A DNA stretch of 64,000 nucleotides from Halomonas sp. GD1P12 (GCF_025725645.1 NZ_CP107007.1:1550001-1614000), one strand, 5' to 3'. Numbered from the stretch's first letter, positions 1-10,377 are shown. The notes: generated by a model from the sequence alone, not told the origin. Numbers and translations: made by a program.

Positions 1-1160
1 AGCATCAAGGCGGCGGTGATTTGAACGCCTTTTTGACCCGCGAGCTCGATGAGATCGTCGACGGCTACCAGGCGGGCGCAAGCATTGGCGAGCCCAAGGA
101 TGTCGTGCTTTATGGTTTTGGCCGTATCGGCCGGCTATTGGCCCGCGTGCTGGTGGAGAAGGCCGGTGGGGGCAATCTTCTGCGCCTGCGTGCGATCGTG
201 GTGCGCGGTCGCGGTGATATTGGCAAGGATCTCGAAAAGCGCGCGAGCCTTTTGCGCCGCGACTCGGTTCACGGCCCTTTCGAGGGCTCGATTTCGGTCG
301 GCGTCGAGGCGCGCACCTTGACCGTCAACGGCAACGTGGTGCAGGTGATCTACGCCGACTCGCCGGCGGAGGTCGACTACACCGTTTACGGTATCCATAA
401 CGCGGTAGTGGTCGATAACACTGGCATCTGGCGCGACGAAGCGGGCCTTGGCCAGCACCTGGAGTGCAAGGGCGCGGCGAAGGCGCTTCTCACCGCGCCG
501 GGCAAGGGCGACATCAAGAACATTGTCTACGGCATCAACCACACGTCTATCGGTGCCGATGATCGTATCGTTTCGGCGGCCTCTTGCACCACCAATGCCA
601 TCGTACCGGTGCTCAAGGTGCTCAACGACGAGTATGGCGTCAAGACGGGCCACGTCGAAACCGTACACGCCTACACCAACGACCAGAACCTGATCGACAA
701 CTATCATAAGGGCGATCGTCGCGGTCGCAGCGCCGCGCTCAACATGGTGTTGACCGAAACCGGCGCGGCCAAGGCGGTGGCCAAGGCGCTACCGGAGCTC
801 GAAGGCAAGCTGACCGGCAACGCCATTCGCGTGCCCACGCCCAACGTCTCCATGGCGATCTTGAACCTGACGCTCGAGAAGGAGACCGACGCCGCCTCGC
901 TCAACGACTACCTGCGCCGTATGTCGATCGATTCCAACTTTCAAAAGCAGATCGACTTCGTCGACTCGGCGGAGGTGGTGTCGTCCGATTTCGTGGGTAA
1001 TCGCCACGCCGGTATCGTCGATGCCAAGGCGACCATCGCCAACGGCAACCACGCGGTGGTCTACATGTGGTACGACAACGAGTTCGGCTACAGCTGCCAG
1101 GTGATCCGCATTCTGCAGCACATGTCCAACGTCGAGTTTTTGAAACTGCCGCGCCACTGA
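1..1160 (+). CDS. gap: Glyceraldehyde-3-phosphate dehydrogenase, long form, 5'-truncated by window edge
   Basis: Oxidises glyceraldehyde-3-phosphate to 1,3-bisphosphoglycerate with NAD(P)+ in the cytoplasm. The Rossmann start VLYGFGRIGRLLAR lies near visible residue 30, and the catalytic-Cys motif ASCTTNAI has its Cys codon at 585-587. The C-terminal signature WYDNEFGYSCQV is present. The reading frame is open to the first base, and a TTG at 21 is only the first possible start codon inside the window. Pseudomonas-type long Gap proteins (about 460-480 residues) carry an extra N-terminal segment before the Rossmann fold, so I infer about 90-100 residues lie upstream of the window. A strong terminator follows at 1185-1213. 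The family is certain; the true start and cofactor preference are not visible. Confidence 0.93.
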   Translation, partial: HQGGGDLNAFLTRELDEIVDGYQAGASIGEPKDVVLYGFGRIGRLLARVLVEKAGGGNLLRLRAIVVRGRGDIGKDLEKRASLLRRDSVHGPFEGSISVGVEARTLTVNGNVVQVIYADSPAEVDYTVYGIHNAVVVDNTGIWRDEAGLGQHLECKGAAKALLTAPGKGDIKNIVYGINHTSIGADDRIVSAASCTTNAIVPVLKVLNDEYGVKTGHVETVHAYTNDQNLIDNYHKGDRRGRSAALNMVLTETGAAKAVAKALPELEGKLTGNAIRVPTPNVSMAILNLTLEKETDAASLNDYLRRMSIDSNFQKQIDFVDSAEVVSSDFVGNRHAGIVDAKATIANGNHAVVYMWYDNEFGYSCQVIRILQHMSNVEFLKLPRH

Positions 1161-1184
1161 CGCTCTCGCAATGCTCAAGGCCTC

Positions 1185-1213
1185 AAACGCCACCGATAAG
1201 GTGGCGTTTTTTT
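1185..1213 (+). terminator. Intrinsic terminator after gap
   Basis: AACGCCACC (1186-1194), loop GATAA, GGTGGCGTT (1200-1208) forms a 9-bp perfect stem followed by a run of T. It lies 25 bases after the gap stop codon. Confidence 0.88.
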
Positions 1214-1271
1214 ATGGGTAAATAAACCTGGGTGTATATGTATATAGCACTTTAGGAGGCGGTGGTGGATG

Positions 1272-1300
1272 TGGTCATTGGCCGCGCTTATCTTTATAAT
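1272..1300 (+). promoter_or_regulatory. Candidate promoter of the nqr operon
   Basis: A consensus -10 TATAAT at 1295-1300 is preceded at a 17-base spacing by TGGTCA (1272-1277), a 4/6 match to TTGACA. It would give an untranslated leader of about 135 bases before nqrA at 1442. The 281-base gap 1161-1441 otherwise holds only the gap terminator and an AT-rich stretch near 1215-1250. Seen by eye; no transcription data. Confidence 0.5.
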
Positions 1301-1441
1301 ACGGTAGATTTTTCGGGGTGGTTCAAGCGTGCTTGGGCCTGACTGGTAACAATCTGCACAGCCAACAAAAAATCTCTATGCAGAAAAGAAGCATTCGAAC
1401 CCCTTACCTTCGTATATCCGATCCATCAACTGGGCGAGACT

Positions 1442-2791
1442 ATGATCGAAGTCAAAAAAGGCCTGGATCTTCCCATCACGGGAGCGCCTGAGCAGCGTAT
1501 CGACGATGCGCAGCCAGTGCGCCATGTGGCCATCCTGGGTACTGACTACGTTGGCATGAAGCCAACCATGGAAGTTCAGGAAGGGGATAAGGTCAAACTG
1601 GGCCAGCTACTGTTCACCGACAAGAAAACGGAAGGGGTGCGCTTTACCGCTCCGGCCGGCGGTGAAGTGGTAGCCATTAACCGTGGCGAAAAAAGACGTT
1701 TACTCTCTGTGGTCATCAAGGTCGACGAAAACGAAGAAGCGATGACCTTCGCTTCTCACGAGCGTGACGCCTTGGCCACTCTCGACCGCCAGCTGGTCGT
1801 CGACCAACTGGTCGAAACAGGGCTTTGGACGGCGCTGCGTACGCGACCCTTCTCGCGCACGCCGGCGCTCGACGCGACGCCTTCCGACATCTTCGTCACC
1901 GCGGTGGATACCCATCCGCTCAGCGCTGACCCCGGTGTCATCATCGATGAAAATACCCAGGCATTCGAAGACGGCCTCAAGGTGCTAACCCGCCTGACCG
2001 AGGGCAACGTTTTTCTGTGCACGGGTGAAAACGCCTCCATTCCCGGTGGCGACATCGAGGGTGTGAAGACCGAAAGCTTCAAGGGGCCGCATCCGGCGGG
2101 GCTGGTCGGCACCCACATTCACTACCTGTCGCCGGTCGCGCTGCACAAGAGTGTATGGCACATCGGCTATCAGGACGTGATCGCTTTCGGCAAGCTGTTT
2201 TCTGAAGGCAAGCTCGACGTTAGCCGGATCGTCGCCGTGGGCGGCCCGCGCTCTGAAAAGCCGCGTCTGGTACGTACGCGCCTCGGCGCGAACCTTGACG
2301 AGCTTTTCGAAGGCGAGGTGATCGAGCCGCACGGCACGCGGATCATTTCCGGCTCTGTCTTCTCGGGCTTTGCCGCCGAAGGCAAGCTGACCTATCTCGG
2401 CCGCTTTCACAATCAGGTGAGTCTCCTCGAAGAGGGTAACAAGCGTACCTTCATGGGGTGGCTTTCGCCCGGCACGAACCGCCACTCGGTCATGGGCATT
2501 TATCTGTCCAAATTCAAGGGGCTCAACAACTTCGCGCCGACCACCTCCACCAACGGCTCCGAGCGGGCGATGGTGCCGGTGGGCAACTACGAGCGGGTTA
2601 TGCCGTTGGACGTGATGCCGACCCAGCTTCTGCGGTCGCTGATCGTGGGTGACATCGAATCTGCCATGGACCTTGGATGCCTAGAGCTCGACGAGGAAGA
2701 CCTCGCGCTTTGCACCTACGCGTGTCCCGGCAAGTACGAGTATGGCCCTATCCTGCGTGACAACCTCACCATGATCGAGAAAGAGGCCTGA
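1442..2791 (+). CDS. nqrA: Na+-translocating NADH:quinone reductase subunit A
   Basis: Peripheral cytoplasmic subunit of the six-subunit Na+-NQR, which oxidises NADH, reduces ubiquinone and pumps Na+ outward. The 449-residue length is usual for NqrA. The N-terminal start [15 protein letters not shown] and the segment [12 protein letters not shown] are typical of the family. No cofactor-binding cysteine motif is expected. First gene of a co-directional nqrA-F run; the stop is one base from the nqrB start, so translation is probably coupled. The complex is known to support Na+ extrusion in marine and halophilic bacteria, which fits the inferred host. Confidence 0.97.
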   Translation: MIEVKKGLDLPITGAPEQRIDDAQPVRHVAILGTDYVGMKPTMEVQEGDKVKLGQLLFTDKKTEGVRFTAPAGGEVVAINRGEKRRLLSVVIKVDENEEAMTFASHERDALATLDRQLVVDQLVETGLWTALRTRPFSRTPALDATPSDIFVTAVDTHPLSADPGVIIDENTQAFEDGLKVLTRLTEGNVFLCTGENASIPGGDIEGVKTESFKGPHPAGLVGTHIHYLSPVALHKSVWHIGYQDVIAFGKLFSEGKLDVSRIVAVGGPRSEKPRLVRTRLGANLDELFEGEVIEPHGTRIISGSVFSGFAAEGKLTYLGRFHNQVSLLEEGNKRTFMGWLSPGTNRHSVMGIYLSKFKGLNNFAPTTSTNGSERAMVPVGNYERVMPLDVMPTQLLRSLIVGDIESAMDLGCLELDEEDLALCTYACPGKYEYGPILRDNLTMIEKEA

Positions 2792-2792
2792 T

Positions 2793-4016
2793 ATGGGTAT
2801 CCGACAGACACTCGACACGCTCGAGCCGCACTTCCACAAGGGCGGCAAATACGAGAAGTTCTATCCGCTTTATGAAGCGGTCGACACCATTTTCTATTCG
2901 CCGCCGAGCGTGGCCAAGACCACCGCTCATATCCGCGACGGTATCGATCTCAAGCGGATCATGATCACCATGTGGCTATGCACGTTCCCGGCCATGTTTT
3001 TTGGCATGTGGAACGCCGGCTGGCAGGCTAACGTCGCGATCGATGCGGGCTACGCCTCAATGGGCGGCTGGCGCGAAGCGATCATGATGGCGGTGGCCGG
3101 CGGCCACGACCCGGGCAGCTTCTGGGCGAACTTTGTGCTCGGCGCGACCTACTTTCTGCCGATTTATCTCGTGACTTTCGCCGTCGGCGGGTTCTGGGAA
3201 GTGCTGTTCGCGATCAAACGCGGCCACGAGGTGAACGAAGGCTTCTTCGTGACCTCGGTGCTCTACGCCTTGATTTTGCCCGCCACCATCCCGCTTTGGC
3301 AGGTGGCGCTGGGTATCACCTTCGGCGTCGTCATCGGTAAGGAGATCTTCGGCGGTACGGGCAAGAACTTCCTCAACCCGGCGTTGACCGGACGGGCGTT
3401 TTTGTACTTCGCCTACCCGGCGCAGATCTCCGGCGACAGCGTTTGGGTCGCCGCCGATGGCTATACCGGTGCGACCGCGCTCTCCATGGCGTATCAGGAC
3501 GGCATGGATACTCTGGCCAACACCTTCAGCTGGACGGACGCCTTCCTTGGCTTCATTCCGGGGTCGGTGGGTGAGGTATCGACGCTGGCGATTCTAATGG
3601 GTGCTGCCGTACTGCTCTGGACCAAGGTCGCGAACTGGCGAATCATGCTCGGGGTCTTCCTCGGCATGGTGATCACCAGCACGCTGTTCAATCTGATCGG
3701 CTCCGACTCCAACCCGATGTTCGCGATGCCCTGGTACTGGCATTTGGTCATCGGCGGCTTCGCTTTCGGCATGGTGTTCATGGCGACCGACCCTGTATCG
3801 GCTTCGATGACCAATCAGGGCCGCCTGGTCTTTGGTGCATTGATCGGTGTGATGACGGTATTGATCCGCGTGGTGAACCCGGCCTTCCCGGAAGGCATCA
3901 TGCTGGCGATCCTGTTCTCGAACCTGTTCGCACCCTTGATCGATTACTTCTTCGTCCAGGCCAATGTCAAACGGCGCAAGAAGCGCGTCGGTACACCGGC
4001 CGAGGAGACTGCCTAA
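2793..4016 (+). CDS. nqrB: Na+-NQR subunit B, integral membrane, covalent FMN carrier
   Basis: Membrane subunit that carries a covalently bound FMN and contributes to the Na+ path and quinone site. The 407-residue protein has several hydrophobic segments from about residue 55 onward. The flavinylation motif is visible as [10 protein letters not shown] near residue 230; the Thr of the SGAT-type motif is the known FMN attachment residue. Starts one base after nqrA and overlaps nqrC by one base (TAATG). FMN attachment needs an ApbE flavin transferase, which is not encoded in this window. Confidence 0.97.
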   Translation: MGIRQTLDTLEPHFHKGGKYEKFYPLYEAVDTIFYSPPSVAKTTAHIRDGIDLKRIMITMWLCTFPAMFFGMWNAGWQANVAIDAGYASMGGWREAIMMAVAGGHDPGSFWANFVLGATYFLPIYLVTFAVGGFWEVLFAIKRGHEVNEGFFVTSVLYALILPATIPLWQVALGITFGVVIGKEIFGGTGKNFLNPALTGRAFLYFAYPAQISGDSVWVAADGYTGATALSMAYQDGMDTLANTFSWTDAFLGFIPGSVGEVSTLAILMGAAVLLWTKVANWRIMLGVFLGMVITSTLFNLIGSDSNPMFAMPWYWHLVIGGFAFGMVFMATDPVSASMTNQGRLVFGALIGVMTVLIRVVNPAFPEGIMLAILFSNLFAPLIDYFFVQANVKRRKKRVGTPAEETA

Positions 4017-4837
4017 TGGCACAAGGTAATAACTCCATCAAGAAAATTCTGATCGTGGCGTTTTCGCTATGTATCGTCTGTTCGGTGATCGTGTCGACGG
4101 CCGCGGTGGCGCTTCGCCCCACCCAGCAGCTCAACCAGGAGCTCGACCGTAAAACCAACATCCTCAACGTGGCCAAGCTTTACGAGCCGGGGATGGATGT
4201 CGAAGAGGCGTTCAGCGAGCAGATCACCGGGCGCGTCGTTGAGCTCGAGACCGGTGAGTACACCGATCAGTATGATGCCGACGAGTACGACGGTTTCGAA
4301 GCCTCGCGCGATCCGGCCACTGGCCGCACGCTCTCCGGTGACCGTGACATTGCCGGTCTTTCGCGGGTCGAAAGCTACTCGACCGTCTATCTTGTGGGTG
4401 ATCCCGACAGCCCCGAGCAGATCGTGCTGCCGATTCGCGGTCAGGGCCTGTGGGGCCGTATGCGCGGCTTTTTGTCCGTGGAAGGTGACGGCAACACCAT
4501 CGTGAGTATCACCTACTACGAGCACAGCGAAACGCCCGGGCTCGGTGCGGAAGTGAACAACCCGCGCTGGCAGGCTCAGTGGGAAGGTAAAAAGATCTAC
4601 GACGACGAGGGTGACCTGTCGCCGGAAATTCACCTGACCAAGGGCGGCGCCAGCAGCGAGTACGAAGTGGATGCGCTGTCCGGCGCCACGCTGACCAGTA
4701 ACGGCGTGACCAACATGCTGCAATTCTGGCTCAGCGAAGAGGGCTTTGGCCCGTATCTGGCGCGTTTTCGTGAAAACGCCGAGCCGGATGACGCCGAAGA
4801 CACCGACACCAACTTCAACGACGTTGAGGGGGCTTGA
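4016..4837 (+). CDS. nqrC: Na+-NQR subunit C, covalent FMN carrier
   Basis: Single-pass inner-membrane subunit with a periplasmic FMN domain. An N-terminal hydrophobic helix at about residues 10-32 is followed by the soluble domain. The flavinylation motif [10 protein letters not shown] near residue 222 contains the Thr that receives FMN. At 273 residues it is slightly longer than many NqrC proteins because of an acidic C-terminal tail ([16 protein letters not shown]), which fits an acid-enriched halophile proteome. The ATG overlaps the nqrB stop; nqrD follows at once. Confidence 0.96.
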   Translation: MAQGNNSIKKILIVAFSLCIVCSVIVSTAAVALRPTQQLNQELDRKTNILNVAKLYEPGMDVEEAFSEQITGRVVELETGEYTDQYDADEYDGFEASRDPATGRTLSGDRDIAGLSRVESYSTVYLVGDPDSPEQIVLPIRGQGLWGRMRGFLSVEGDGNTIVSITYYEHSETPGLGAEVNNPRWQAQWEGKKIYDDEGDLSPEIHLTKGGASSEYEVDALSGATLTSNGVTNMLQFWLSEEGFGPYLARFRENAEPDDAEDTDTNFNDVEGA

Positions 4838-4839
4838 TC

Positions 4840-5508
4840 ATGGCGGATGTAAATGCAAAGGGCGTGTTGACCGCGCCCATATTTCAGAACAACCCCATCG
4901 CACTGCAAATTCTGGGGATCTGCTCGGCGCTGGCGGTCACCACCAGCATGAGCGTATCGCTGGTCATGGCGCTGGCGGTTATCTTCGTTACCGCGTTTTC
5001 GAATCTGTTCGTCTCGCTGATTCGTAATCACATCCCGTCCGCGATCCGGATCATCGTACAGATGACGATCATCGCCTCGTTGGTCATCGTGGTCGATCAG
5101 ATTCTGAAAGCCTACGCCTACGAGATGTCCAAGCAGCTCTCGGTGTTCGTTGGTCTGATCATCACCAACTGCATCGTGATGGGACGTGCCGAAGGCTTCG
5201 CCATGTCCAACACGCCGGGCATGTCGTTTCTCGACGGTATCGGTAATGGCTTGGGTTACGGCTTCGTGCTGATGGTCGTGGGTTTCTTCCGCGAGCTTCT
5301 GGGTGCAGGCAGCGTGTTCGGTTTCACCGTTTTGCCGACCGTGCAGGATGGGGGCTGGTATATCGGTAACGGCCTGCTGCTTCTGCCGCCTTCCGCGTTC
5401 TTCATCATCGGCCTTTTGATCTGGGTACTGCGCTCGATCAACCCGGAGCAGGTCGAGGAGAACGAGTTCAAGATGAAGGAAAACACCAAGCCGAAGGAGG
5501 CCGTGTAA
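4840..5508 (+). CDS. nqrD: Na+-NQR subunit D, integral membrane
   Basis: Hydrophobic 222-residue subunit with about six transmembrane helices; NqrD and NqrE are related and together form a membrane core of the pump. Recognised by the N-terminus [19 protein letters not shown] and the later segment [16 protein letters not shown] chose ATG 4840 rather than an in-frame TTG at 4834, because the purine-rich GAGGGGGC around 4826-4833 is well spaced from the ATG and the family starts here. The nqrE ATG follows one base after the stop. Confidence 0.96.
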   Translation: MADVNAKGVLTAPIFQNNPIALQILGICSALAVTTSMSVSLVMALAVIFVTAFSNLFVSLIRNHIPSAIRIIVQMTIIASLVIVVDQILKAYAYEMSKQLSVFVGLIITNCIVMGRAEGFAMSNTPGMSFLDGIGNGLGYGFVLMVVGFFRELLGAGSVFGFTVLPTVQDGGWYIGNGLLLLPPSAFFIIGLLIWVLRSINPEQVEENEFKMKENTKPKEAV

Positions 5509-5509
5509 C

Positions 5510-6127
5510 ATGGAACACTATCTGAGCCTTTTCGTCGCTTCGGTGTTCGTCGAGAACATGGCGCTTGCCTTCTTTTTGGGCATGTGTACGTTCCTGGCGG
5601 TCTCGAAGAAGGTCTCCTCGGCCATTGGCCTGGGCATCGCGGTCATCGTAGTACTGACCGTCACCGTGCCGGTGAACAACCTGGTCTACACGTACCTGCT
5701 TCAGGAAGGCGCGTTGACCTGGACCGGTATCGAAGGTGCCGAGAACATCGACCTGTCGTTTTTGGGTCTGCTCTCCTATATCGGCGTCATCGCCGCACTG
5801 GTCCAGATCATGGAGATGTTTCTGGACAAGTACGTGCCGTCGCTCTACAACGCGCTGGGCGTTTTCCTGCCGCTGATTACCGTGAACTGCGCCATCCTCG
5901 GTGGCGTACTGTTCATGGTCGAGCGTAGCTACAACTTCGGTGAGGCCGTGGTGTATGGCTTCGGTGCCGGTACCGGCTGGGCGCTGGCGATCGCCGCACT
6001 CGCGGGTATCCGCGAAAAGCTGAAGTACAGCGACGTTCCCGGTGGCCTACAGGGTCTGGGTATTACGTTCATCACCGTTGGCTTGATGTCCCTGGGCTTC
6101 ATGTCCTTCTCGGGCATTCAGCTTTAA
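5510..6127 (+). CDS. nqrE: Na+-NQR subunit E, integral membrane
   Basis: Hydrophobic 205-residue subunit (about six helices), paralogous to NqrD, starting [21 protein letters not shown]. The segment [16 protein letters not shown] includes a conserved Cys; in solved NQR structures NqrD and NqrE bind an Fe or 2Fe-2S centre through such cysteines. The distal gene nqrF is separated from it by 61 bases holding a perfect 13-bp hairpin, the only real gap within the operon. Confidence 0.96.
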   Translation: MEHYLSLFVASVFVENMALAFFLGMCTFLAVSKKVSSAIGLGIAVIVVLTVTVPVNNLVYTYLLQEGALTWTGIEGAENIDLSFLGLLSYIGVIAALVQIMEMFLDKYVPSLYNALGVFLPLITVNCAILGGVLFMVERSYNFGEAVVYGFGAGTGWALAIAALAGIREKLKYSDVPGGLQGLGITFITVGLMSLGFMSFSGIQL

Positions 6128-6133
6128 TCGGCC

Positions 6134-6168
6134 GGTGTTCTCGGCGGCGCCTCGTCGCCGAGAACACC
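6134..6168 (+). promoter_or_regulatory. 13-bp perfect hairpin between nqrE and nqrF
   Basis: The left arm 6134-6146 (GGTGTTCTCGGCG) pairs perfectly with 6156-6168 (CGCCGAGAACACC) around a 9-base loop. No T-run follows, so it is not a classical terminator. It could stop exonucleases, mark an RNA-processing site or partly attenuate nqrF. Confidence 0.6.
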
Positions 6169-6188
6169 CTCAGCAATAGGAAACCGAC

Positions 6189-7421
6189 ATGGTTGATACA
6201 TCCATCATCTTGCTCGGTGTTGTCATGTTCACGGTCATCGTCATCAGTTTGACGGCGATCATTCTGGCAGCGCGCAGCAAGCTCGTGAGTAGCGGGGACG
6301 TGACGATCGAAGTCAACGACGACCCCGAGAACACCCTGAAGACCCAGGCCGGCGGCAAGCTTTTGAACACGCTGGCGGCCAACGGCATTTTCCTCTCCTC
6401 CGCCTGTGGCGGCGGCGGCTCCTGCGCGCAGTGCAAATGCCGCGTGGAAGAGGGCGGCGGCTCGATTCTGCCGACCGAAGAGTCGCACTTCACCATGCGT
6501 GAAAAGAAGGAAGGCTGGCGTTTGTCCTGTCAGGTACCGGTCAAGCAGGACATGAAGATCGAAGTGCCCGAAGAAGTGTTCGGCGTCAAGAAGTGGGAAA
6601 CCGTGGTTACCGCGAACCCCAACGTTGCGACCTTCATCAAGGAGCTGAACCTGAAGCTTCCCGAAGGCGAAGAAGTGGCCTTCCGCGCCGGTGGCTACGT
6701 GCAGCTGGTGGCCCCGCCTTACGATATCAAGTTTTCGGATTTCGATATCGACGAGGAGTATCGCGGCGACTGGGAGCAGTTCAACCTGTTCGACGTTCGG
6801 CACAAGAACAACGAAGAGGTCATCCGCGCCTACTCGATGGCGAACTACCCGGAAGAGAAGGGTCTTCTCAAGTTCAACATCCGTATCGCCACGCCGCCGC
6901 CCAAATCGGACCACCCGCCGGGCCTGATGTCGACTTACGTCTTCAGCCTGAAAGAAGGCGACAAGGTGGAAGTCATGGGGCCGTTTGGTGAGTTCTTTGC
7001 CAAGGACACCGATGCCGAGATGATTTTCATCGGCGGTGGTGCCGGCATGGCGCCGATGCGCAGCCACATCTTCGATCAGTTGAAGCGTTTGAAGACCGAT
7101 CGAAAAATCTCGTTCTGGTACGGCGCGCGCTCCTGGCGCGAAACGTTCTACAACGAGGAGTACGATCAGCTGGCCGAGGAGTTCCCGAACTTCGAATGGC
7201 ACCTGGCGCTTTCCGATCCGCTGCCGGAAGACAACTGGGAAGGGGCGACGGGCTTCATCCACAACGTGCTCTACGAAGAGTACCTGAAGGATCACCCGGC
7301 GCCGGAGGACTGCGAGTACTACATGTGCGGTCCGCCCATGATGAACGCCTCCGTGATCAAACTGCTGCTGGATATGGGCGTTGAGCCGGAAAACATCATG
7401 CTGGACGACTTCGGCGGTTAA
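6189..7421 (+). CDS. nqrF: Na+-NQR subunit F, NADH dehydrogenase module
   Basis: Electron entry subunit that oxidises NADH through FAD and passes electrons to a 2Fe-2S centre. Order seen: N-terminal membrane helix (about 3-25); plant-ferredoxin-like domain with [14 protein letters not shown] (about 70-83) and a fourth Cys in LSCQ (about 111); FAD-binding motif RAYSMANYP (about 215-223); NADH motif [12 protein letters not shown] (about 281-292). The C-terminus MLDDFGG is typical. At 410 residues it is full length. A strong terminator follows at 7437-7473, so nqrM is a separate unit. Confidence 0.97.
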   Translation: MVDTSIILLGVVMFTVIVISLTAIILAARSKLVSSGDVTIEVNDDPENTLKTQAGGKLLNTLAANGIFLSSACGGGGSCAQCKCRVEEGGGSILPTEESHFTMREKKEGWRLSCQVPVKQDMKIEVPEEVFGVKKWETVVTANPNVATFIKELNLKLPEGEEVAFRAGGYVQLVAPPYDIKFSDFDIDEEYRGDWEQFNLFDVRHKNNEEVIRAYSMANYPEEKGLLKFNIRIATPPPKSDHPPGLMSTYVFSLKEGDKVEVMGPFGEFFAKDTDAEMIFIGGGAGMAPMRSHIFDQLKRLKTDRKISFWYGARSWRETFYNEEYDQLAEEFPNFEWHLALSDPLPEDNWEGATGFIHNVLYEEYLKDHPAPEDCEYYMCGPPMMNASVIKLLLDMGVEPENIMLDDFGG

Positions 7422-7436
7422 GAAGTCGATGTACGC

Positions 7437-7473
7437 AGAGCGGGGCTGGCCATGGGCCGGCCCCGCTCTTTTT
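7437..7473 (+). terminator. Intrinsic terminator after nqrF
   Basis: GAGCGGGGC (7438-7446) pairs with GCCCCGCTC (7460-7468), extended inward by GGCC/GGCC around a 3-base loop with one T-G wobble, and followed by TTTTT. Confidence 0.9.
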
Positions 7474-7550
7474 ATAGCGCTTGCACGCCCGTTTCGATGA
7501 ACCAGGTTCAAAGCCGGTTTTGGTTAAAAGGCCTACTGCCTGATCATACC

Positions 7551-7568
7551 CCGTATTTACGGTATAAT
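7551..7568 (+). promoter_or_regulatory. Candidate nqrM promoter -10 with abutting dyad
   Basis: A consensus TATAAT at 7563-7568 touches a perfect dyad CCGTA-TT-TACGG (7551-7562). A clear -35 at the right distance is not seen. The location between the nqrF terminator and nqrM suggests separate, possibly regulated, transcription of nqrM. Confidence 0.4.
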
Positions 7569-7666
7569 GAGGCCGTACACCTTGAGTAACGACGCACAAC
7601 TGCTCCGCCAGGCACTTTTGCTTATCGCAACTGTCTCGAGGGCAGGTAACGTCCCAGGAGGTTTCA

Positions 7667-7921
7667 ATGGCTATTTGGCTACTGGTATTTGGTTTCATGG
7701 CGCTGATCATGACCGCGATGGCGGTGGGTGTGCTGGTCGGGCGCAAGCCCATTGCAGGCTCCTGCGGTGGCTTGAATCAGATCGGCATGAAGGACGGCTG
7801 CGATATTTGCGGCGGCAAGGACAAGGTTTGCGAGGAAGAGAACCGCAAGCGCGGAAGCGCTCGTCGTGCAAGCGACGAGAGCCGCGGCGCGGATCTGGGC
7901 TACGACGCCACGCGGCGCTGA
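7667..7921 (+). CDS. nqrM: Na+-NQR maturation protein NqrM
   Basis: Small membrane protein (84 residues, DUF539 family) needed to assemble Na+-NQR, thought to deliver iron to the NqrD/NqrE cysteines. One N-terminal helix (about residues 2-25) is followed by the cysteine cluster GSCGGLN...[12 protein letters not shown] with four cysteines in family spacing. The start is supported by CCCAGGAGG just upstream. The C-terminal half is charged and variable. In many relatives apbE sits between nqrF and nqrM; here there are only 245 non-coding bases with a terminator and a promoter-like site. Confidence 0.93.
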   Translation: MAIWLLVFGFMALIMTAMAVGVLVGRKPIAGSCGGLNQIGMKDGCDICGGKDKVCEEENRKRGSARRASDESRGADLGYDATRR

Positions 7922-7991
7922 GCGCCACGCAAGGGACAGGACCGCACACGCGTTAGCGTGCGCGAAATGGGATCGAGGAGACGCAGACGGT

Positions 7992-9383
7992 ATGGCGGTT
8001 CACAATTACGATGTCGTGGTGATCGGTACGGGGCCCGCGGGCGAGAGCGCGGCCATCAACGCGGCAAAGAACGATCAGCGCGTGGCCATCATCGAGAAAC
8101 AGCCGCAGGTCGGCGGAAACTGCACCCACTGGGGGACCATTCCCTCCAAGGCGCTGCGCCACCAGGTCAAGCAGATCATGGCGTTCAATACCAACCGCAT
8201 GTTTCGCGACATCGGCGAGCCGCGCATGTTCTCCTACCCACGCGTCATGGAGCGCTCTCGCGATACCATCGATAAACAGGTCGAAATGCGCACCACCTTT
8301 TACGCGCGCAACCGTATCGACCTGATTCACGGCACCGCGCGCTTCAAGGATGAGCATACGCTCCTCGTTCGCGACCGTCAGGAAGGTGTCGAGGAGCTGG
8401 TGGCGAAGAAGTTCGTGATCGCCACTGGCTCGCGCCCGTACCGCCCGGGTGACATCGACTTCAGCCACCCGCGCATCTACTGCTCCGACACCATTCTTGC
8501 CATGGCGCACACGCCGCGCACCCTGGTGATCTTTGGCGCCGGCGTCATCGGCTGTGAGTACGCATCGATCTTCTCCGGGCTCGGTATCAAGGTCGATCTG
8601 ATCAACAGCCGCGATAGTTTGCTGTCGTTTTTGGACGACGAAATCAGCGATGCGCTGTCGTACCATCTGCGCAAGCACGGCGTGCTGATTCGGCATAACG
8701 AGGAGTACGACCGTGTCGAGCCCGACGAGTCCGGCGTCGTGGTCTATCTTAAATCCGGCAAGAAGATTCGTGCCGACGCGTTCCTGTGGGCCAACGGGCG
8801 CACCGGTAACACCGATTCACTCGGCCTTGAGAATATCGCGCTGCAGCCCAACGGCCGCGGCCAGCTCAGTGTCGATGATCACTACCGTACCGAGCTTCCC
8901 CATATTCACGCCGCCGGGGATGTGATCGGCTGGCCGAGTCTGGCCAGCGCCGCCTATGATCAGGGCCTGAACTCGAGCAACGAGCTGCTCGACAAGGAGT
9001 ATCGCTTCGTCACCGATATTCCAACCGGCATCTACACCATTCCCGAAATCAGCTCCTTTGGTCCCAACGAGCGCGAGCTGACCGAGGCGAAGGTGCCCTA
9101 CGAAGTGGGCAAGGCGTTTTTCAAGGACACCGCCCGGGCGCAGATTACCGGCGACACGGTCGGGATGCTCAAGATTTTGTTCCACCAGGATACGCTGGAG
9201 ATTCTGGGCATCCACTGCTTCGGTGACCAGGCCTCGGAAATTCTTCATATCGGCCAGGCGATCATGCAGCAAGAGGGCGAGGCGAACACGCTGCGCTACT
9301 TCGTCAATACCACCTTCAACTACCCGACCATGGCCGAAGCCTACCGGGTGGCGGCGCAAAATGGGTTGAATCGGGTGTTTTGA
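7992..9383 (+). CDS. sthA: Soluble pyridine nucleotide transhydrogenase (Si-specific)
   Basis: Cytosolic FAD enzyme that equilibrates NADPH + NAD+ with NADP+ + NADH, mainly reoxidising excess NADPH. The 463-residue protein starts [20 protein letters not shown], with the FAD Rossmann GxGxxG near residue 11. The disulfide-reductase-like site reads [14 protein letters not shown], so only one of the two redox cysteines is present, as is normal for SthA. The NAD-binding repeat [14 protein letters not shown] lies near residue 180 and the dimerisation domain is intact. ATG 7992, preceded by GAGGAGA, is chosen over a longer upstream frame that lacks family similarity. It follows nqrM, grouping two NAD(H)-balancing systems. 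Confidence 0.95.
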   Translation: MAVHNYDVVVIGTGPAGESAAINAAKNDQRVAIIEKQPQVGGNCTHWGTIPSKALRHQVKQIMAFNTNRMFRDIGEPRMFSYPRVMERSRDTIDKQVEMRTTFYARNRIDLIHGTARFKDEHTLLVRDRQEGVEELVAKKFVIATGSRPYRPGDIDFSHPRIYCSDTILAMAHTPRTLVIFGAGVIGCEYASIFSGLGIKVDLINSRDSLLSFLDDEISDALSYHLRKHGVLIRHNEEYDRVEPDESGVVVYLKSGKKIRADAFLWANGRTGNTDSLGLENIALQPNGRGQLSVDDHYRTELPHIHAAGDVIGWPSLASAAYDQGLNSSNELLDKEYRFVTDIPTGIYTIPEISSFGPNERELTEAKVPYEVGKAFFKDTARAQITGDTVGMLKILFHQDTLEILGIHCFGDQASEILHIGQAIMQQEGEANTLRYFVNTTFNYPTMAEAYRVAAQNGLNRVF

Positions 9384-9400
9384 TCAAACGCCTTCGATCG

Positions 9401-9424
9401 AAAAGGGCCCATTGGGCCCTTTTT
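9401..9424. terminator. Bidirectional intrinsic terminator between sthA and the PA2778-like gene
   Basis: AAAAGGGCCC (9401-9410), loop ATT, GGGCCCTTTT (9414-9423). The A-run and T-run flank the stem, so it works for both convergent genes. Confidence 0.88.
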
Positions 9425-9443
9425 GTTTCTTGTGGTCGAAATG

Positions 9444-10370
9444 TCAGTCGTCCAGTAGCTCCTGAGCGCGCGCCTGCCACGGGCCTGCGATTTCGGCGGC
9501 TCGGCGCAGCGCCGCTTGTGACGCCTCCATATCGTTTTCGAGTGCCAGCAGTAACCCCATATTCAGCCACGCTGCGCCAAGCGTCGGGTCTGCGCGGGTA
9601 GCCGCCTCGAAGGCGTGGCGCGCGCTGCTCGGTTCACCTTCGCTATAAAAGGCGTTTCCCAGCGCGAACCAGGCTAGCCCGCTTTCAGGGTGACGCTCGA
9701 CCAGCGCCTGCCAGCTGGGTAGTGCCGCGCTTGCGCCGTTCAGCGCCTCGAACGCGCTGATGGCGTCCAGCGCGCCGCGCGCCGAGACATCGACGGGCAG
9801 CTCTCCTGGCGCCTTGACCACGAATCCCCAGCGCTCGCTGCGCGCCCAAGTGGCGTCGAAACGGCTGAAAGCGAGCGCATGACGCTCGATTTCCCCGCTT
9901 CGCAAGAGCAGCCGCTCGTTGGCCAAATCAAAACCGATCGCGACCGCGTAATGCCACAGCGGGTAGACAGGCAGCGCCAGGTTCTGCATCACCACGACCG
10001 GCTCACCCGCGTCCAGGTGGCGCAGCAACGCATCCAGGGTGGGGCGGATTACATAGGGGATCAAGTCATGACGGCGCACACTGGCGAGCATTTCCGGCTG
10101 CAGGCTGCCTTCGCGACCGGGCAGGTACACCTCGCGAATGAGCGTCTCCAGGGCTACGCTTTCGCCTTGATGGTTGAGCACCATGGCCAGACTCGCCGGG
10201 CCGCACTGATACTCGCGTTGGGCGAAGAAGGGCACATCAGTCAGCTCGACGCGAGGCGTGATGGTTCGATACGTGCTTTCGAGCAGCACCGGATGTCGCG
10301 CACAGCCGCTAAGCCAAAGGGCGAGTACAAAAACGCCCGCAGTGCGGGCGTAGTGAGCGAGACGACGCAT
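9444..10370 (-). CDS. PA2778-family C39-like cysteine peptidase lipoprotein with TPR tail
   Basis: A lipoprotein signal peptide ends in the lipobox LSGC (Cys 23). A papain-like C39-type fold follows, with Cys 56 in YQCGPASLAMVL and His 140 in PLWHYAVAIGF as likely catalytic residues. The C-terminal part (about 195-308) has TPR-like repeats (WFALGNAFYSEGEPSSARHA; AWLNMGLLLALENDM). The family is named after Pseudomonas PA2778; its substrate is unknown to me. C39 domains are otherwise known for cutting double-Gly leaders in bacteriocin export. It is 7 bases from the upstream PA2779-like gene, so the two are probably one unit. Confidence 0.82.
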   Translation of the reverse strand: MRRLAHYARTAGVFVLALWLSGCARHPVLLESTYRTITPRVELTDVPFFAQREYQCGPASLAMVLNHQGESVALETLIREVYLPGREGSLQPEMLASVRRHDLIPYVIRPTLDALLRHLDAGEPVVVMQNLALPVYPLWHYAVAIGFDLANERLLLRSGEIERHALAFSRFDATWARSERWGFVVKAPGELPVDVSARGALDAISAFEALNGASAALPSWQALVERHPESGLAWFALGNAFYSEGEPSSARHAFEAATRADPTLGAAWLNMGLLLALENDMEASQAALRRAAEIAGPWQARAQELLDD

Positions 10371-10377
10371 CGAATGC

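Noticed and set aside
6099..7511. 470-residue open frame antisense to nqrF
   Set aside because: Lies opposite a gene with intact 2Fe-2S and flavin motifs; composition typical of antisense shadow frames.
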